DNA from: an uncultured Flavobacterium sp.
GTDB taxonomy: Bacteria > Bacteroidota > Bacteroidia > Flavobacteriales > Flavobacteriaceae
Length of the DNA: 12,026 nt
Assembly: GCF_946478785.1 (NCBI RefSeq)
Contig: NZ_CAMLDD010000046.1
Location: forward strand, 1-12,026
Reading direction: 5' to 3'
Every line of letters begins with the position of its first letter. Position 1 is the stretch's first letter. Below, piece by piece: positions 5,948 to 12,026 of this stretch. A program made the translations under genes and the position numbers. The notes beneath the pieces are model-generated. The model saw nothing but the letters and a program-made list of their open reading frames with translations. It made no database searches and had not been told where the DNA came from.

Positions 5948-5988
5948 AGAGGTCTGTTATTTTATAAGAACTTTAAAAGATAAAAAAA

Positions 5989-6405
5989 TTATTTTATACG
6001 TTCATATTCAGATGTGGAACAGTCAACACATTCTTGTATTAAATAAAGTTTTTTACCAATAATTTTAAAAGACTGATCAATATAAACTTCATTTGTTATG
6101 GAATTTCCTTTGTCTATTACAATTACTTTTTGTTTACCACCAAGGGGAGATGTTTTAGTTTGGATAGAAAATTTTTGGGTCTGGGATAAATTACCATCTA
6201 TATACCTCTTTAAGGAATTTCCGGAAAACTCAATGACCACCGTTTGGTTTAGCGTTTCAGGGGTTTGTGATCCACCGCCAAAACCTCCTGATGTAATGAT
6301 CCAGTTCCATCTGCCTTTTAAATTATTTTTAGAGGACAAATCATTTTCATCATTGTCGCAAGAAGTAAGTGCTGCCAAAATAAACAGTAGAAAATATTTT
6401 TTCAT
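5989..6405 (-). CDS. Lipocalin-like lipoprotein, probably surface-exposed
   Basis: A 138-residue secreted lipoprotein. MKKYFLLFILAALTSC is a type II signal peptide with lipobox LTSC and lipidated Cys16. The residues after it, DNDEND (17-22), are strongly acidic, like the export signals that carry Bacteroidota lipoproteins to the outer surface of the outer membrane. The mature part begins LKGRWNWI, the GxW motif usual at the first strand of lipocalin-like domains. It then alternates short beta strands (TVVIEFSGNSLKRYID, KVIVIDKG, KKLYLIQEC). Two cysteines lie close together (QECVDCS). Ligand and role are unknown. I find no convincing promoter in the 147-bp gap upstream, and a structured repeat lies downstream. 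Confidence 0.82.
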   Translation of the reverse strand: MKKYFLLFILAALTSCDNDENDLSSKNNLKGRWNWIITSGGFGGGSQTPETLNQTVVIEFSGNSLKRYIDGNLSQTQKFSIQTKTSPLGGKQKVIVIDKGNSITNEVYIDQSFKIIGKKLYLIQECVDCSTSEYERIK

Positions 6406-6552
6406 TGGTTAAAATTTAGATTAGTTTACTTAACAGATGCAGATTTTGTTAAATGGTTGCGTAATAGTTAATTGAATTAGTTTTTAATTGCAGAAAGAGA
6501 ATTGCTGTGAGTCACGTTAACCTTTCCATATCTTTGTTCAAAATAAACAGAT

Positions 6553-7149
6553 TTAGGCTGAATATGTTTTAATTTTCGCAACGAGATTTTCGATTTGCTG
6601 CATATGCTGTGCCATCACTTTTTCTAAGTCTAAAGTTCCTCCAAGAATTAGCATTTCTTTGTGTTGAAATCGTTTTCCAAGTCGATCATCGAGCATAATG
6701 TTCTGCATGCTTTGTGCTATTCCAATTTCGTTTAAAAAAGCATTTGGGTGTCCGGCAGTACAGATTACAAGACCAAGTTTCAGGGTTTTCATTTTAGGAA
6801 AAGTATCGTTTTGCCCATAAGCATATCCAACTGAATACACCCTGTCAAACCATCCTTTGAGTTTTGCCGGACAATCGCTCCACCAAACCGGATATAAAAA
6901 AATAATACAGTCGGCTTTTTCAATCTTCGCATGTTCAGCCAAAACATCTTTAGAAATAGGAAGCTCTGTTTGAGCAAAACCTTCTCTTTCATATTCACTT
7001 TCAGACATATCACTCTCAAAATTCATCGCATACAAATCAGAAACTTCAAGGTTAAGGTTTTGTTTACTGATCAGAGACTTTAGCCGTTCAAGAACCTGAA
7101 ATGTGTATGATTTTTTGCTGGGGTGACTGTAAACAATTAGAATATTCAT
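6553..7149 (-). CDS. NAD(P)H:quinone oxidoreductase, flavodoxin-like fold (MdaB/KefF/NQO1 type)
   Basis: A 198-residue flavoprotein of the Flavodoxin_2 family, expected to reduce quinones by two electrons with NAD(P)H and so avoid semiquinone radicals. The N-terminal strand and phosphate-binding loop is MNILIVYSHPSKKSYTF (1-17). The flavin-edge motif YPVWWSDCPAKLKGWFDRV (86-104) is a clear family signature, with GYAYG (108-112) and CTAGHPNAF (130-138) following. DLYAMNFESDMSESEYE (38-54) matches the loop before the acidic region in relatives. It is complete and of normal length. The YdeI-like gene ends 71 bp upstream; the gap has no exact -7 box, so read-through is possible. With the nitroreductase and NmrA-like enzyme it makes three electrophile-reducing enzymes in 4.5 kb. 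Confidence 0.92.
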   Translation of the reverse strand: MNILIVYSHPSKKSYTFQVLERLKSLISKQNLNLEVSDLYAMNFESDMSESEYEREGFAQTELPISKDVLAEHAKIEKADCIIFLYPVWWSDCPAKLKGWFDRVYSVGYAYGQNDTFPKMKTLKLGLVICTAGHPNAFLNEIGIAQSMQNIMLDDRLGKRFQHKEMLILGGTLDLEKVMAQHMQQIENLVAKIKTYSA

Positions 7150-7220
7150 TTTACATATTTAAATGTTTCATAGCTGGCAATTTGATTTTTTTAGCTTAAC
7201 AAGACACAAACAAAATATAA

Positions 7221-7607
7221 TTAATCTTTCTTCATTTCTGTAACCCATTTCCCTTGTTCTTTGGCAATGTCAATTAATTTTTGTCCATGTGCAGTCATTA
7301 AGTTTTCCTGAATCATGCGTTCGGCTCTTTCGATGTTGGTTTTGCTCCATTTGCTGGTTTTTGGATTGCGATGCGAAAATGTTAGGTAATAACTTTCGGC
7401 ATCACGTTTTTTACACAAACTGTCGATCCACCCAAAGCAAAGTGCTTCTTCTGTGGCTTCAACCAAACTCACGCTTTTAGTTTTACTTTTTTTATGGTAC
7501 AAAATCAGCCACACCGATTTTTCTTTTTCACTGTTTTGGGTCAGCCAGTTGCGCCAATCCTGTCTGGTTTCAGCATAAATGGCAAGTTTTCCGTCTTTAG
7601 TTTCCAT
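7221..7607 (-). CDS. YdeI-like (OmpD-associated family) protein, C-terminally short
   Basis: A 128-residue protein matching the N-terminal part of the YdeI/OmpD-associated family. Characteristic blocks are FYAxTRxxWRxWL, here YAETRQDWRNWL (11-22), SVWLILYHKKS (31-41), VEATEEALCFGWIDS (49-63), the YYLTFSHRNPKTSKWSK stretch (73-89) and LMTAHG (103-108). Family members I know are about 190 residues and continue with a further helical domain of about 65 residues. Here TAA follows WVTEMKKD, and the next frame codons show nothing resembling the missing part. It is either an old truncation or a short variant. Function of the family is poorly known, despite the name. The ATG at 7607 is supported by alignment of the first block. 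Confidence 0.8.
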   Translation of the reverse strand: METKDGKLAIYAETRQDWRNWLTQNSEKEKSVWLILYHKKSKTKSVSLVEATEEALCFGWIDSLCKKRDAESYYLTFSHRNPKTSKWSKTNIERAERMIQENLMTAHGQKLIDIAKEQGKWVTEMKKD

Positions 7608-7653
7608 AAGAATCAGTTGATATTAATATTACTATTAAACTTTGAAAATTGAA

Positions 7654-7682
7654 ATTGCAATTGAATTTTGCCATTGCAATTG
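7654..7682. repeat. Paired palindromic ATTGCAATTG boxes
   Basis: ATTGCAATTG occurs at 7654-7663 and 7673-7682, 19 bp apart, close to two helical turns. Each contains the self-complementary ATTGCAAT or CAATTG. The outer copies can also pair as an 8-bp stem on the minus strand just after the DUF1801 stop, followed by T-rich DNA. It could be an operator for the YdeI-like gene or a weak terminator. Confidence 0.35.
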
Positions 7683-7687
7683 CCAGG

Positions 7688-8077
7688 CTATTTTAATCGT
7701 TCTAAAACTCCTTTTCGTTTAACTATGTTTTTATAATCCCACTGAATTTCTCTTGCTTTTTGAAGCCAGCGGTTTAGATCTTCGGTGATAATCTGTTCGG
7801 CTGTGGTATAGCGAAATTCGGCTGCTTTAAAAGAACCTTCGTTAGAAAGTTTTTCTTCATCAAACGACTGGCCGCTCCAAAAAAGCAAACGAACACTGCC
7901 TTTAAGTTTGCTGTACCCCACAATTGGATTTCCGTCCAGAAACCAAACGGGGTGGGCATGCCAGATTTTATTTTCGGCATCGGACAGGTTTTCATCGATA
8001 ATATTGGCTAATTGATTACAGATTTCTTTGTCTGAATCGTTTTGTAAATTATTATAATCTTGTATGGCCGTATCCAT
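7688..8077 (-). CDS. DUF1801 family protein (YdhG/YjbR-CyaY-like fold)
   Basis: A 129-residue soluble protein. The block KIWHAHPVWFLDGNPIVGY (37-55) and the following strand SVRLLFWSGQSFD (61-73) match the DUF1801 family, which adopts a frataxin (CyaY)-like alpha/beta sandwich. The C-terminal helix DLNRWLQKAREIQWDY (100-115) is also typical. The usual DUF1801 start, with a Tyr followed by a helix, is seen as DYNNLQNDSDKEICNQL. No catalytic residues are known, and no role can be assigned. It lies upstream of the YdeI-like gene with an 80-bp gap. YdeI, DUF1801 and AHSA1-like proteins are often annotated near each other in soil bacteria, which may mean a shared physiological theme (inference). 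Confidence 0.82.
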   Translation of the reverse strand: MDTAIQDYNNLQNDSDKEICNQLANIIDENLSDAENKIWHAHPVWFLDGNPIVGYSKLKGSVRLLFWSGQSFDEEKLSNEGSFKAAEFRYTTAEQIITEDLNRWLQKAREIQWDYKNIVKRKGVLERLK

Positions 8078-8200
8078 AATAATCGACTTTTTGTTTTGTA
8101 ATTAATTGACTATACAGCTTTTATGTTATTTGTCAACGAATAACAAGTAGCTAAATTACTCTTTTTTATTACAAAATTCATTGAAAAATAAAGGCATTTT

Positions 8201-8363
8201 GGAAACTATTGCCGCATGAGGGATAGCAGCGATATCTCCCGATTTAGAAAAACAAGGCTTTTTAGACGTAGTTTTTGTTAATCGGGAATTTAGCGAATAG
8301 CCCGACCCGCTTTTTCTGCGGGGCATGCCATAAAAAAATCCGACTTGCTTTCACAAATCGGAT
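8201..8363 (+). repeat. Dispersed ~160-bp structured repeat, copy 2
   Basis: Second copy of the element at 2068-2229, same orientation, about 92% identical over the core. Its arms CCCGATT (8238-8244) and AATCGGG (8280-8286) pair perfectly, better than in copy 1. The hairpin GACCCGC/GCGGGGC (8304-8324) has one mismatch. It fills most of the gap 8078-8403 between lpd and the DUF1801 gene; the rest of that gap is AT-rich, with no other gene. As with copy 1, it ends in the terminator of the gene transcribed toward it. Confidence 0.75.
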
Positions 8364-8367
8364 TTTT
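8332..8367 (-). terminator. Bidirectional intrinsic terminator after lpd
   Basis: ATCCGACTTG (8338-8347) pairs with CAAATCGGAT (8354-8363) at 9 of 10 positions around a 6-nt loop. Seven A precede it and five T end it, so both strands have a T-run. It lies 37 bp after the lpd stop codon. Confidence 0.85.
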
Positions 8368-8403
8368 AAATTGAATTTATATATAACCGTAAAACGGTAT
8401 GTA

Positions 8404-9792
8404 TTACAAGTGAATCACTTCGCCATAAGCATCAGCAACGGCTTCCATAACAGCCTCGCTCATGGTTGGGTGAGGGTGGATAGCTTTAAGGATTTCATGA
8501 CCTGTAGTTTCCAGTTTACGTGCTACAACTGCCTCAGCAATCATATCTGTAACTCCGGCGCCAATCATGTGGCAGCCTAACCATTCTCCGTATTTGGCAT
8601 CGAAGATTACTTTTACGAATCCGTCAGGATTTCCGGCAGCTTTTGCTTTTCCTGAAGCTGAGAACGGGAATTTACCAATTTTTAGTTCGTATCCTTTTTC
8701 TTTAGCTTGTTTTTCAGTTAAACCTACTGAAGCAATTTCAGGAGTTGCATAAGTACAGCCAGGAACGTTTCCGTAATCGATTGGGTCTACGTGTAATCCT
8801 TTAATTTTTTCTACACAGTTGATTCCTTCAGCAGAAGCTACGTGAGCCAAAGCCTGACCCGGTGTAACGTCTCCAATTGCGTAGTAACCTGGGATGTTAG
8901 TTGCATTGTAAGCGTTTACTAAGATTTTATCTCTGTCAACAGCGATTCCAACTTCTTCCAATCCGATGTTTTCGATGTTTGTTTTGATTCCAACTGCAGA
9001 AAGAACGATGTCAGCCTCAAGAATTTCTTCTCCTTTAGCTGTTTTTACAGTAGCTTTTACTCCGGCTCCTGAAGTATCTAATTTTTCTACAGAAGAACTA
9101 GTCATTACTTTGATACCTGCTTTTTTCAGAGATTTTTCAAATTGTTTTGAGATATCTTCGTCTTCTACCGGTACCACATTTGGCATAAATTCTACAATAG
9201 TAACATCAGTTCCCATTGAGTTGTAGAAATGTGCAAATTCTACTCCAATAGCTCCTGAACCTACGATAATCATAGATTTTGGTTGTGTTGGCAAAGTCAT
9301 TGCCTGACGGTAACCAATTACTTTTACACCATCCTGAGGCAAGTTTGGCAATTCGCGTGAACGGGCTCCTGTAGCAATAATAATATGGTCTGCGCTATAT
9401 TCTGTAACTTTATTGTCTTTGTCTGTAACATCCAGTTTTTTTCCCGGTTTTAATTTTCCGAAACCTTCAATAACGTCAATTTTGTTTTTTTTCATCAGGA
9501 AAGTAACACCTTTGCTCATTCCTTCAGCAACTCCACGGCTGCGTTGTACAACGGCAGAGAAATCTTTATCAAACTCAGAAACTGTCAATCCGTAGTCTGA
9601 AGCGTGTTTTAGATAATCAAAAACCTGAGCAGATTTTAGTAATGCTTTTGTTGGGATACATCCCCAGTTTAAACATACACCGCCTAAATTTTCTTTTTCA
9701 ACTACAGCTACTTTGAATCCTAATTGTGATGCTCTGATAGCTGTTACATATCCGCCGGGACCACTTCCTAAAACAATAACGTCGTATTTCAT
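8404..9792 (-). CDS. lpdA: Dihydrolipoyl dehydrogenase (E3 of 2-oxoacid dehydrogenase complexes)
   Basis: FAD-dependent disulfide oxidoreductase that reoxidises dihydrolipoyl groups of the pyruvate, 2-oxoglutarate and branched-chain dehydrogenase complexes and the glycine cleavage H protein, passing electrons to NAD+. At 462 residues it has normal length. Visible features: FAD-binding GSGPGG (9-14), redox disulfide C40/C45 in GGVCLNWGCIPTK, NAD-binding GSGAIGVE (178-185), the second FAD contact YAIGD (304-308), and the C-terminal dimer-domain active-site pair H441/E446 in HPHPTMSE. It is monocistronic here: a strong terminator follows, and the E1/E2 genes are not in the window, as is common for a shared E3. 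An imperfect -7 box, AATATTTG, lies at 9852-9859. I see no odd or missing residue. Confidence 0.97.
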   Translation of the reverse strand: MKYDVIVLGSGPGGYVTAIRASQLGFKVAVVEKENLGGVCLNWGCIPTKALLKSAQVFDYLKHASDYGLTVSEFDKDFSAVVQRSRGVAEGMSKGVTFLMKKNKIDVIEGFGKLKPGKKLDVTDKDNKVTEYSADHIIIATGARSRELPNLPQDGVKVIGYRQAMTLPTQPKSMIIVGSGAIGVEFAHFYNSMGTDVTIVEFMPNVVPVEDEDISKQFEKSLKKAGIKVMTSSSVEKLDTSGAGVKATVKTAKGEEILEADIVLSAVGIKTNIENIGLEEVGIAVDRDKILVNAYNATNIPGYYAIGDVTPGQALAHVASAEGINCVEKIKGLHVDPIDYGNVPGCTYATPEIASVGLTEKQAKEKGYELKIGKFPFSASGKAKAAGNPDGFVKVIFDAKYGEWLGCHMIGAGVTDMIAEAVVARKLETTGHEILKAIHPHPTMSEAVMEAVADAYGEVIHL

Positions 9793-9961
9793 TTTTTTGG
9801 TTTTTTAGTTTTAATATTGAAATTGAGGCTTATTTTTCCGAAACTCATTTCCAAATATTCACGATTATTTTGTGCTTGCGAATTTAAGGATTTATTTTAA
9901 AAAATTGTTGAAAAATTTATTTTTACCGTTTATGGTTTTGGCTTTTTCACAGAAATAGTGG

Positions 9962-10103
9962 GAATTGTTAATTGTAAATTATGAATTATTAATTGTAAAA
10001 TACTATTTTGAATATAAATCTGAAAAAAGAGATGTTTGTTAATCTCAGATAGCAAGAGAGCAAAATCAATGGCAATATCAATATCAAAATTCAATATCAA
10101 TTC
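9962..10103. repeat. AT-rich simple-sequence stretch with a 21-bp period repeat
   Basis: TTAATTGTAAA occurs at 9968-9978 and 9989-9999, a 21-bp period. Farther right, CAATATCAATATCAAAATTC-like 6- to 10-bp units recur at about 10068-10103. Together with the palindrome at 10144 they account for most of the 452-bp gap 9793-10244, where I see no credible gene. The leftward reading frame across 9930-10220 is made of these repeats. Confidence 0.5.
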
Positions 10104-10143
10104 AAAGGATATAATAAAAATGAATGTCAATACCAATGCCAGG

Positions 10144-10196
10144 CTGAGCGGAGTCGAAGCCCATCTTATAGCACAAAGCTCTTCGACTCCGCTCAG
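10144..10196. repeat. Perfect 16-bp palindrome (REP-like)
   Basis: CTGAGCGGAGTCGAAG (10144-10159) is exactly complementary to CTTCGACTCCGCTCAG (10181-10196) across a 21-nt spacer. It is GC-rich in an AT-rich gap, and no T-run follows on either strand. Sequences of the CTTCGACTCCGCTCAG type are scattered between genes in many Flavobacteriia (recalled, not searched). A two-mismatch half-copy lies at 5805-5820. Confidence 0.75.
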
Positions 10197-10244
10197 AGTG
10201 ACAGCAGTTAATTCAATCAACCATCAACAACTAAACATTAGCAA

Positions 10245-10829
10245 TTAAATTTTTATGTGTCCCCAGTTTTCACCGCTGGCTATACGTCTGATCTGCATTT
10301 CGCTTACGCCAAATTGTTTTGCAATCATCTTGAGCCGTGTTTTTTGTTCAGGGCGTGCTAATATTTTTTTGATCAGCATTACTTTTGTGGTAGTTAATTT
10401 TCTGCCGTCTGATTTTATATTGTGTTCAATCAGATTCTTTTTTGCCTGAATAACATGGGGACTTTTGCGGCTGTGTGCAATCATTTCGTCTCTTGTGGCC
10501 CAACGCAGGTTGTTGACGTCGTCGTTATTGCGGATATAATCTAAGTGAAGTACATAAGTTTGTTCTTCTGATTGTTTAGGTATAAAATACTGGGCGACTA
10601 ATTTGTATAGAAAAAGGTACTTATTGACAATTTTATCGCCTTGTCTGATTTTGAATCGGAAGGTGGGATAGCCATCGCTTAAACCTCCTTTTAAGAGACG
10701 GCCATTCTGTATGTCGTCTGTAAAACTGACTAATCTGCCTTTGTTGGAAATGGCATATCGAAATTGTAAGGATTCATTAATTTCTATTTCTTTAAACTCT
10801 TCATTTGGATAAAATCTAATCTGTGACAT
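10245..10829 (-). CDS. NUMOD4/HNH-like DNA-binding protein with C-terminal helix-turn-helix
   Basis: A 194-residue protein built like a free-standing HNH homing-endonuclease relative. Residues 9-60 form a NUMOD4-like region (FKEI, RYAISNKGRLVSF, LKGGLSDGYPTFRFK). Then comes YKLVAQYFIP (75-84) and the HNH-type stretch HLDYIRNNDDVNNLRW (95-110), keeping HxD, NN and NLRW. The His normally opening the VHRLVA motif is Tyr here, and the Asn before HID is Leu, so nuclease activity is doubtful. Residues 163-188 (KTRLKMIAKQFGVSEMQIRRI and onward) look like a helix-turn-helix. I start at the second ATG (10829, MSQIRFYPNEEF); an in-frame ATG at 10841 adds four residues. It is not inside an intron or phage. 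It could be a domesticated regulator rather than a mobile nuclease (inference). Confidence 0.72.
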   Translation of the reverse strand: MSQIRFYPNEEFKEIEINESLQFRYAISNKGRLVSFTDDIQNGRLLKGGLSDGYPTFRFKIRQGDKIVNKYLFLYKLVAQYFIPKQSEEQTYVLHLDYIRNNDDVNNLRWATRDEMIAHSRKSPHVIQAKKNLIEHNIKSDGRKLTTTKVMLIKKILARPEQKTRLKMIAKQFGVSEMQIRRIASGENWGHIKI

Positions 10830-10865
10830 GTTCTTTTGCATTGAATTTTAGGAACTCTATTATCT

Positions 10866-10873
10866 CAAAGATA
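10866..10873 (-). promoter_or_regulatory. -7 box of the NUMOD4/HNH-like gene
   Basis: The minus strand reads TATCTTTG, an exact TAnnTTTG match, about 37 bp ahead of the chosen ATG. No TTG lies at the standard -33 distance. Instead one CGTTATAGCA box (10894-10903) lies about 20 bp upstream of the -7 element. Confidence 0.5.
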
Positions 10874-10893
10874 AATAATTCAAAAAAAAGAAC

Positions 10894-10940
10894 TGCTATA
10901 ACGCTGGTTATGAACGATTAAATTTATGATTGCTATAACG
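10894..10940 (-). repeat. Direct repeats of CGTTATAGCA upstream of the NUMOD4/HNH-like gene
   Basis: The exact 10-mer CGTTATAGCA occurs on the minus strand at 10894-10903 and 10931-10940, spaced 37 bp. The proximal copy occupies the place of the missing -33 element. This layout suggests an activator or repressor site, possibly for the LytTR regulator encoded just upstream or for autoregulation (inference). The rest of the 10842-11063 gap is AT-rich with no other gene. Confidence 0.4.
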
Positions 10941-11063
10941 TTATTTTAACTTTTAAAGTGCTTCTTGAAGTTTTTTAGAGCTGTAAAAAGACTAAATCGT
11001 AAAAAAAGGGATATTTATATCTTATTGAAGAGTTACAATTTTAGAAAGAAGCAGTACTGTATT

Positions 11064-11828
11064 TTATTGGTCAAGCCAATTTTTGAAATTATTGATTTCT
11101 TTTTTACTGATTATAATAGGGTCATTTTCGACTGGTGCAACCGTTAGGATCAACTCAATTTTTTGATTGGAGTGTTTTACAACTTCTTTTATAATATTTC
11201 GGTTTACAATATACTTACGATTTATTTTAAAAAAGGTAAACGGATCCAGATTATTGATAATTTCGGTAAGAGTGCTATTGTATAAATAGCTATTTCCAGA
11301 ATTTACATAAATAAAAAGATGTTTGCCTGAGGCAGAAAAATAGGTAATGTCGTTTTCGTTGATAGAAATAAGTTTGTAGCCGTAGTTAACAAGGAAATGA
11401 CGTTTTATTTTGCCTTGCTGCGGATTTTCTATTTCGACCAAGGATTGTAAGATGGTATCGGTATTAAAACGCTCTTTAATCTTTTTGAATTTGATTAACG
11501 CTTCTAACAGATCATCTTCTTCAAATGGTTTTAAAAGGTAATCCAGGGTAAAATGCTTAAATACTGAAATAGCATAAGAATCATAAGCGGTAATAAAAAT
11601 AACGGGACAGGAAATGGTTGTTTTTTCAAAAATGTCAAGACTTTTTCCGTCACCAAGGTGAATATCCATAAAGGCTAAATCGACATTGTTTATGGATAAA
11701 AACGCCACAGCTTCTTTTACGGATTTTAAAATTGTAATTTCGGTTATTTCTAAAATTCCCTGTTGTTCTAAAATAGATTTAAGATAACTGGATGCTAGGG
11801 ATTCATCTTCAACAATGGCAATTTTCAT
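11064..11828 (-). CDS. LytTR-family response regulator
   Basis: A 254-residue two-component response regulator. The receiver domain (1-120) is complete: acidic pocket E7/D8, phosphoacceptor D55 in FMDIHLGDG, T80 in VIFITAYDSY and K100 in YLLKPF. After a short linker the LytTR DNA-binding domain (about 142-250) shows HFLVNYGYKLISINENDITYF (parts HFLVNYGYK and LISINENDITYF), the SASGKHLFIYVNSG turn and FTFFKINRKYIVN, all standard. Such proteins pair with membrane-bound LytS/His_kinase-type sensors, usually encoded next door. Here nothing downstream fits, and about 140 bp upstream an insertion-sequence end begins, so the partner is out of the window or absent. It has its own near-consensus promoter. 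It may control the adjacent NUMOD4/HNH-like gene, but no direct evidence shows this. Confidence 0.95.
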   Translation of the reverse strand: MKIAIVEDESLASSYLKSILEQQGILEITEITILKSVKEAVAFLSINNVDLAFMDIHLGDGKSLDIFEKTTISCPVIFITAYDSYAISVFKHFTLDYLLKPFEEDDLLEALIKFKKIKERFNTDTILQSLVEIENPQQGKIKRHFLVNYGYKLISINENDITYFSASGKHLFIYVNSGNSYLYNSTLTEIINNLDPFTFFKINRKYIVNRNIIKEVVKHSNQKIELILTVAPVENDPIIISKKEINNFKNWLDQ

Positions 11829-11887
11829 TTTCCTTTAAGTTATTATAAAAAGTTTCATTTTTAAGTATGAAGCTTTATTTGCTTTTG

Positions 11888-11917
11888 CAAATATAATTGA
11901 CTTAAGATTTTTTACAA
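11888..11917 (-). promoter_or_regulatory. Flavobacterial sigma-A promoter of the LytTR regulator
   Basis: On the minus strand TTG (11915-11917), 19 nt of spacer and TATATTTG (11888-11895) match the Bacteroidota pattern TTG-N17-23-TAnnTTTG exactly. It is the best promoter in the window. The leader to the ATG is about 55 nt and holds a small TTTGC/GCAAA palindrome (11879-11892). Confidence 0.7.
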
Positions 11918-11971
11918 GATGTTTTCAGGTGTTTGTCTTTATTTATATCAAAACCAAAAAAGGCCCAGTTT

Positions 11972-12026
11972 TAGACTGCACCCAAATGTTTAGACAAATT
12001 TATAATTAAGTTTGATAATAATGAGC
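11972..12026 (+). mobile_element. Probable left end of an IS3-family insertion sequence (partial)
   Basis: TAGACTGCACCCAAATGTTT (11972-11991), continuing AGACAAATT, closely resembles the termini of IS3-family elements, many of which begin with an ACTGCACCC/AAA/GTT/GACA pattern. About 50 bp in, after an AT-rich leader, ATGAGC (12021-12026) could be the start of orfA, the distance expected for this family. The window ends there, so no transposase residue beyond Met-Ser can be read. The exact outer boundary and any target-site duplication are unknown. I rely on recalled terminus patterns, not on a search. Confidence 0.45.

Noticed and set aside
5832..6062. Rightward 76-residue open frame across the structured repeat
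   Set aside because: Its sequence is the antisense of repeat hairpins and of the lipoprotein 3' end, and it has no family features.
6532..6540. Plus-strand TATCTTTG resembling a rightward -7 box
   Set aside because: No rightward gene follows and 8-mers of this type are expected by chance in AT-rich DNA.
8275..8580. Rightward open frame over the lpd terminator and 3' end
   Set aside because: It is antisense to lpd and crosses a strong terminator hairpin. Other rightward frames inside lpd are rejected for the same reason.
9930..10220. 96-residue leftward open frame in the lpd to HNH-like gene gap
   Set aside because: It is made of AT-rich simple repeats and runs through the 16-bp palindrome. 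The translation is Ile/Leu-rich without any recognisable motif.
1..12026. CRISPR array, tRNA, rRNA or riboswitch
   Set aside because: I saw no regularly spaced direct repeats with unique spacers and no tRNA-like cloverleaf or conserved rRNA stretch on either strand.

Overview
The window looks like chromosomal DNA of a Flavobacterium-type member of the Bacteroidota. It is AT-rich, Shine-Dalgarno sequences are not evident, and -7 boxes of the type TAnnTTTG lie ahead of many genes. The protein families (HigB-first toxin-antitoxin pair, LytTR regulator, acidic-tailed lipoprotein, NUMOD4/HNH-like protein) fit that group. Every gene I can support is on the minus strand, except a possible transposase start at the right edge. 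I made no database searches; family names come from motif recognition.

Left block (1-1957): a tyrosine recombinase gene is followed downstream on the minus strand by a self-contained HigB/HigA toxin-antitoxin operon. The operon lies between two intergenic segments rich in TTGGC/GCCAA palindromes, which share a 13-bp motif in inverted orientation (54-66 and 798-810). This recombinase, structured site, TA module, structured site layout resembles an integron cassette, but the recombinase lacks the insertion that defines IntI. It is the best candidate here for an undescribed system.

Metabolic/stress block (2245-8077): in transcription order on the minus strand it reads DUF1801 protein, C-terminally short YdeI-like protein, flavodoxin-fold quinone reductase, surface-type lipoprotein, SRPBCC/AHSA1 protein, nitroreductase, PchR-type AraC regulator, and an NmrA-like oxidoreductase overlapping a small membrane protein by ATGA. 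The redox enzymes around an AraC regulator suggest a response to electrophiles or quinones (inference).

Central/housekeeping block (8404-9792): lpd, dihydrolipoyl dehydrogenase, ends at a strong terminator.

Right block (9793-12026): a repeat-filled 450-bp intergenic stretch, a NUMOD4/HNH-like DNA-binding protein, and a LytTR response regulator with a near-ideal flavobacterial promoter. A probable IS3-family left end runs off the window. No histidine kinase is visible beside the regulator.

A dispersed structured repeat family links several gaps. Two ~160-bp copies (2068-2229 and 8201-8363) are about 92% identical over their core. A third, diverged member (about 5865-5947) lies in the opposite orientation and shares only flanking motifs and architecture. 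A 16-bp perfect palindrome at 10144-10196 has a half-site relative at 5805-5820.
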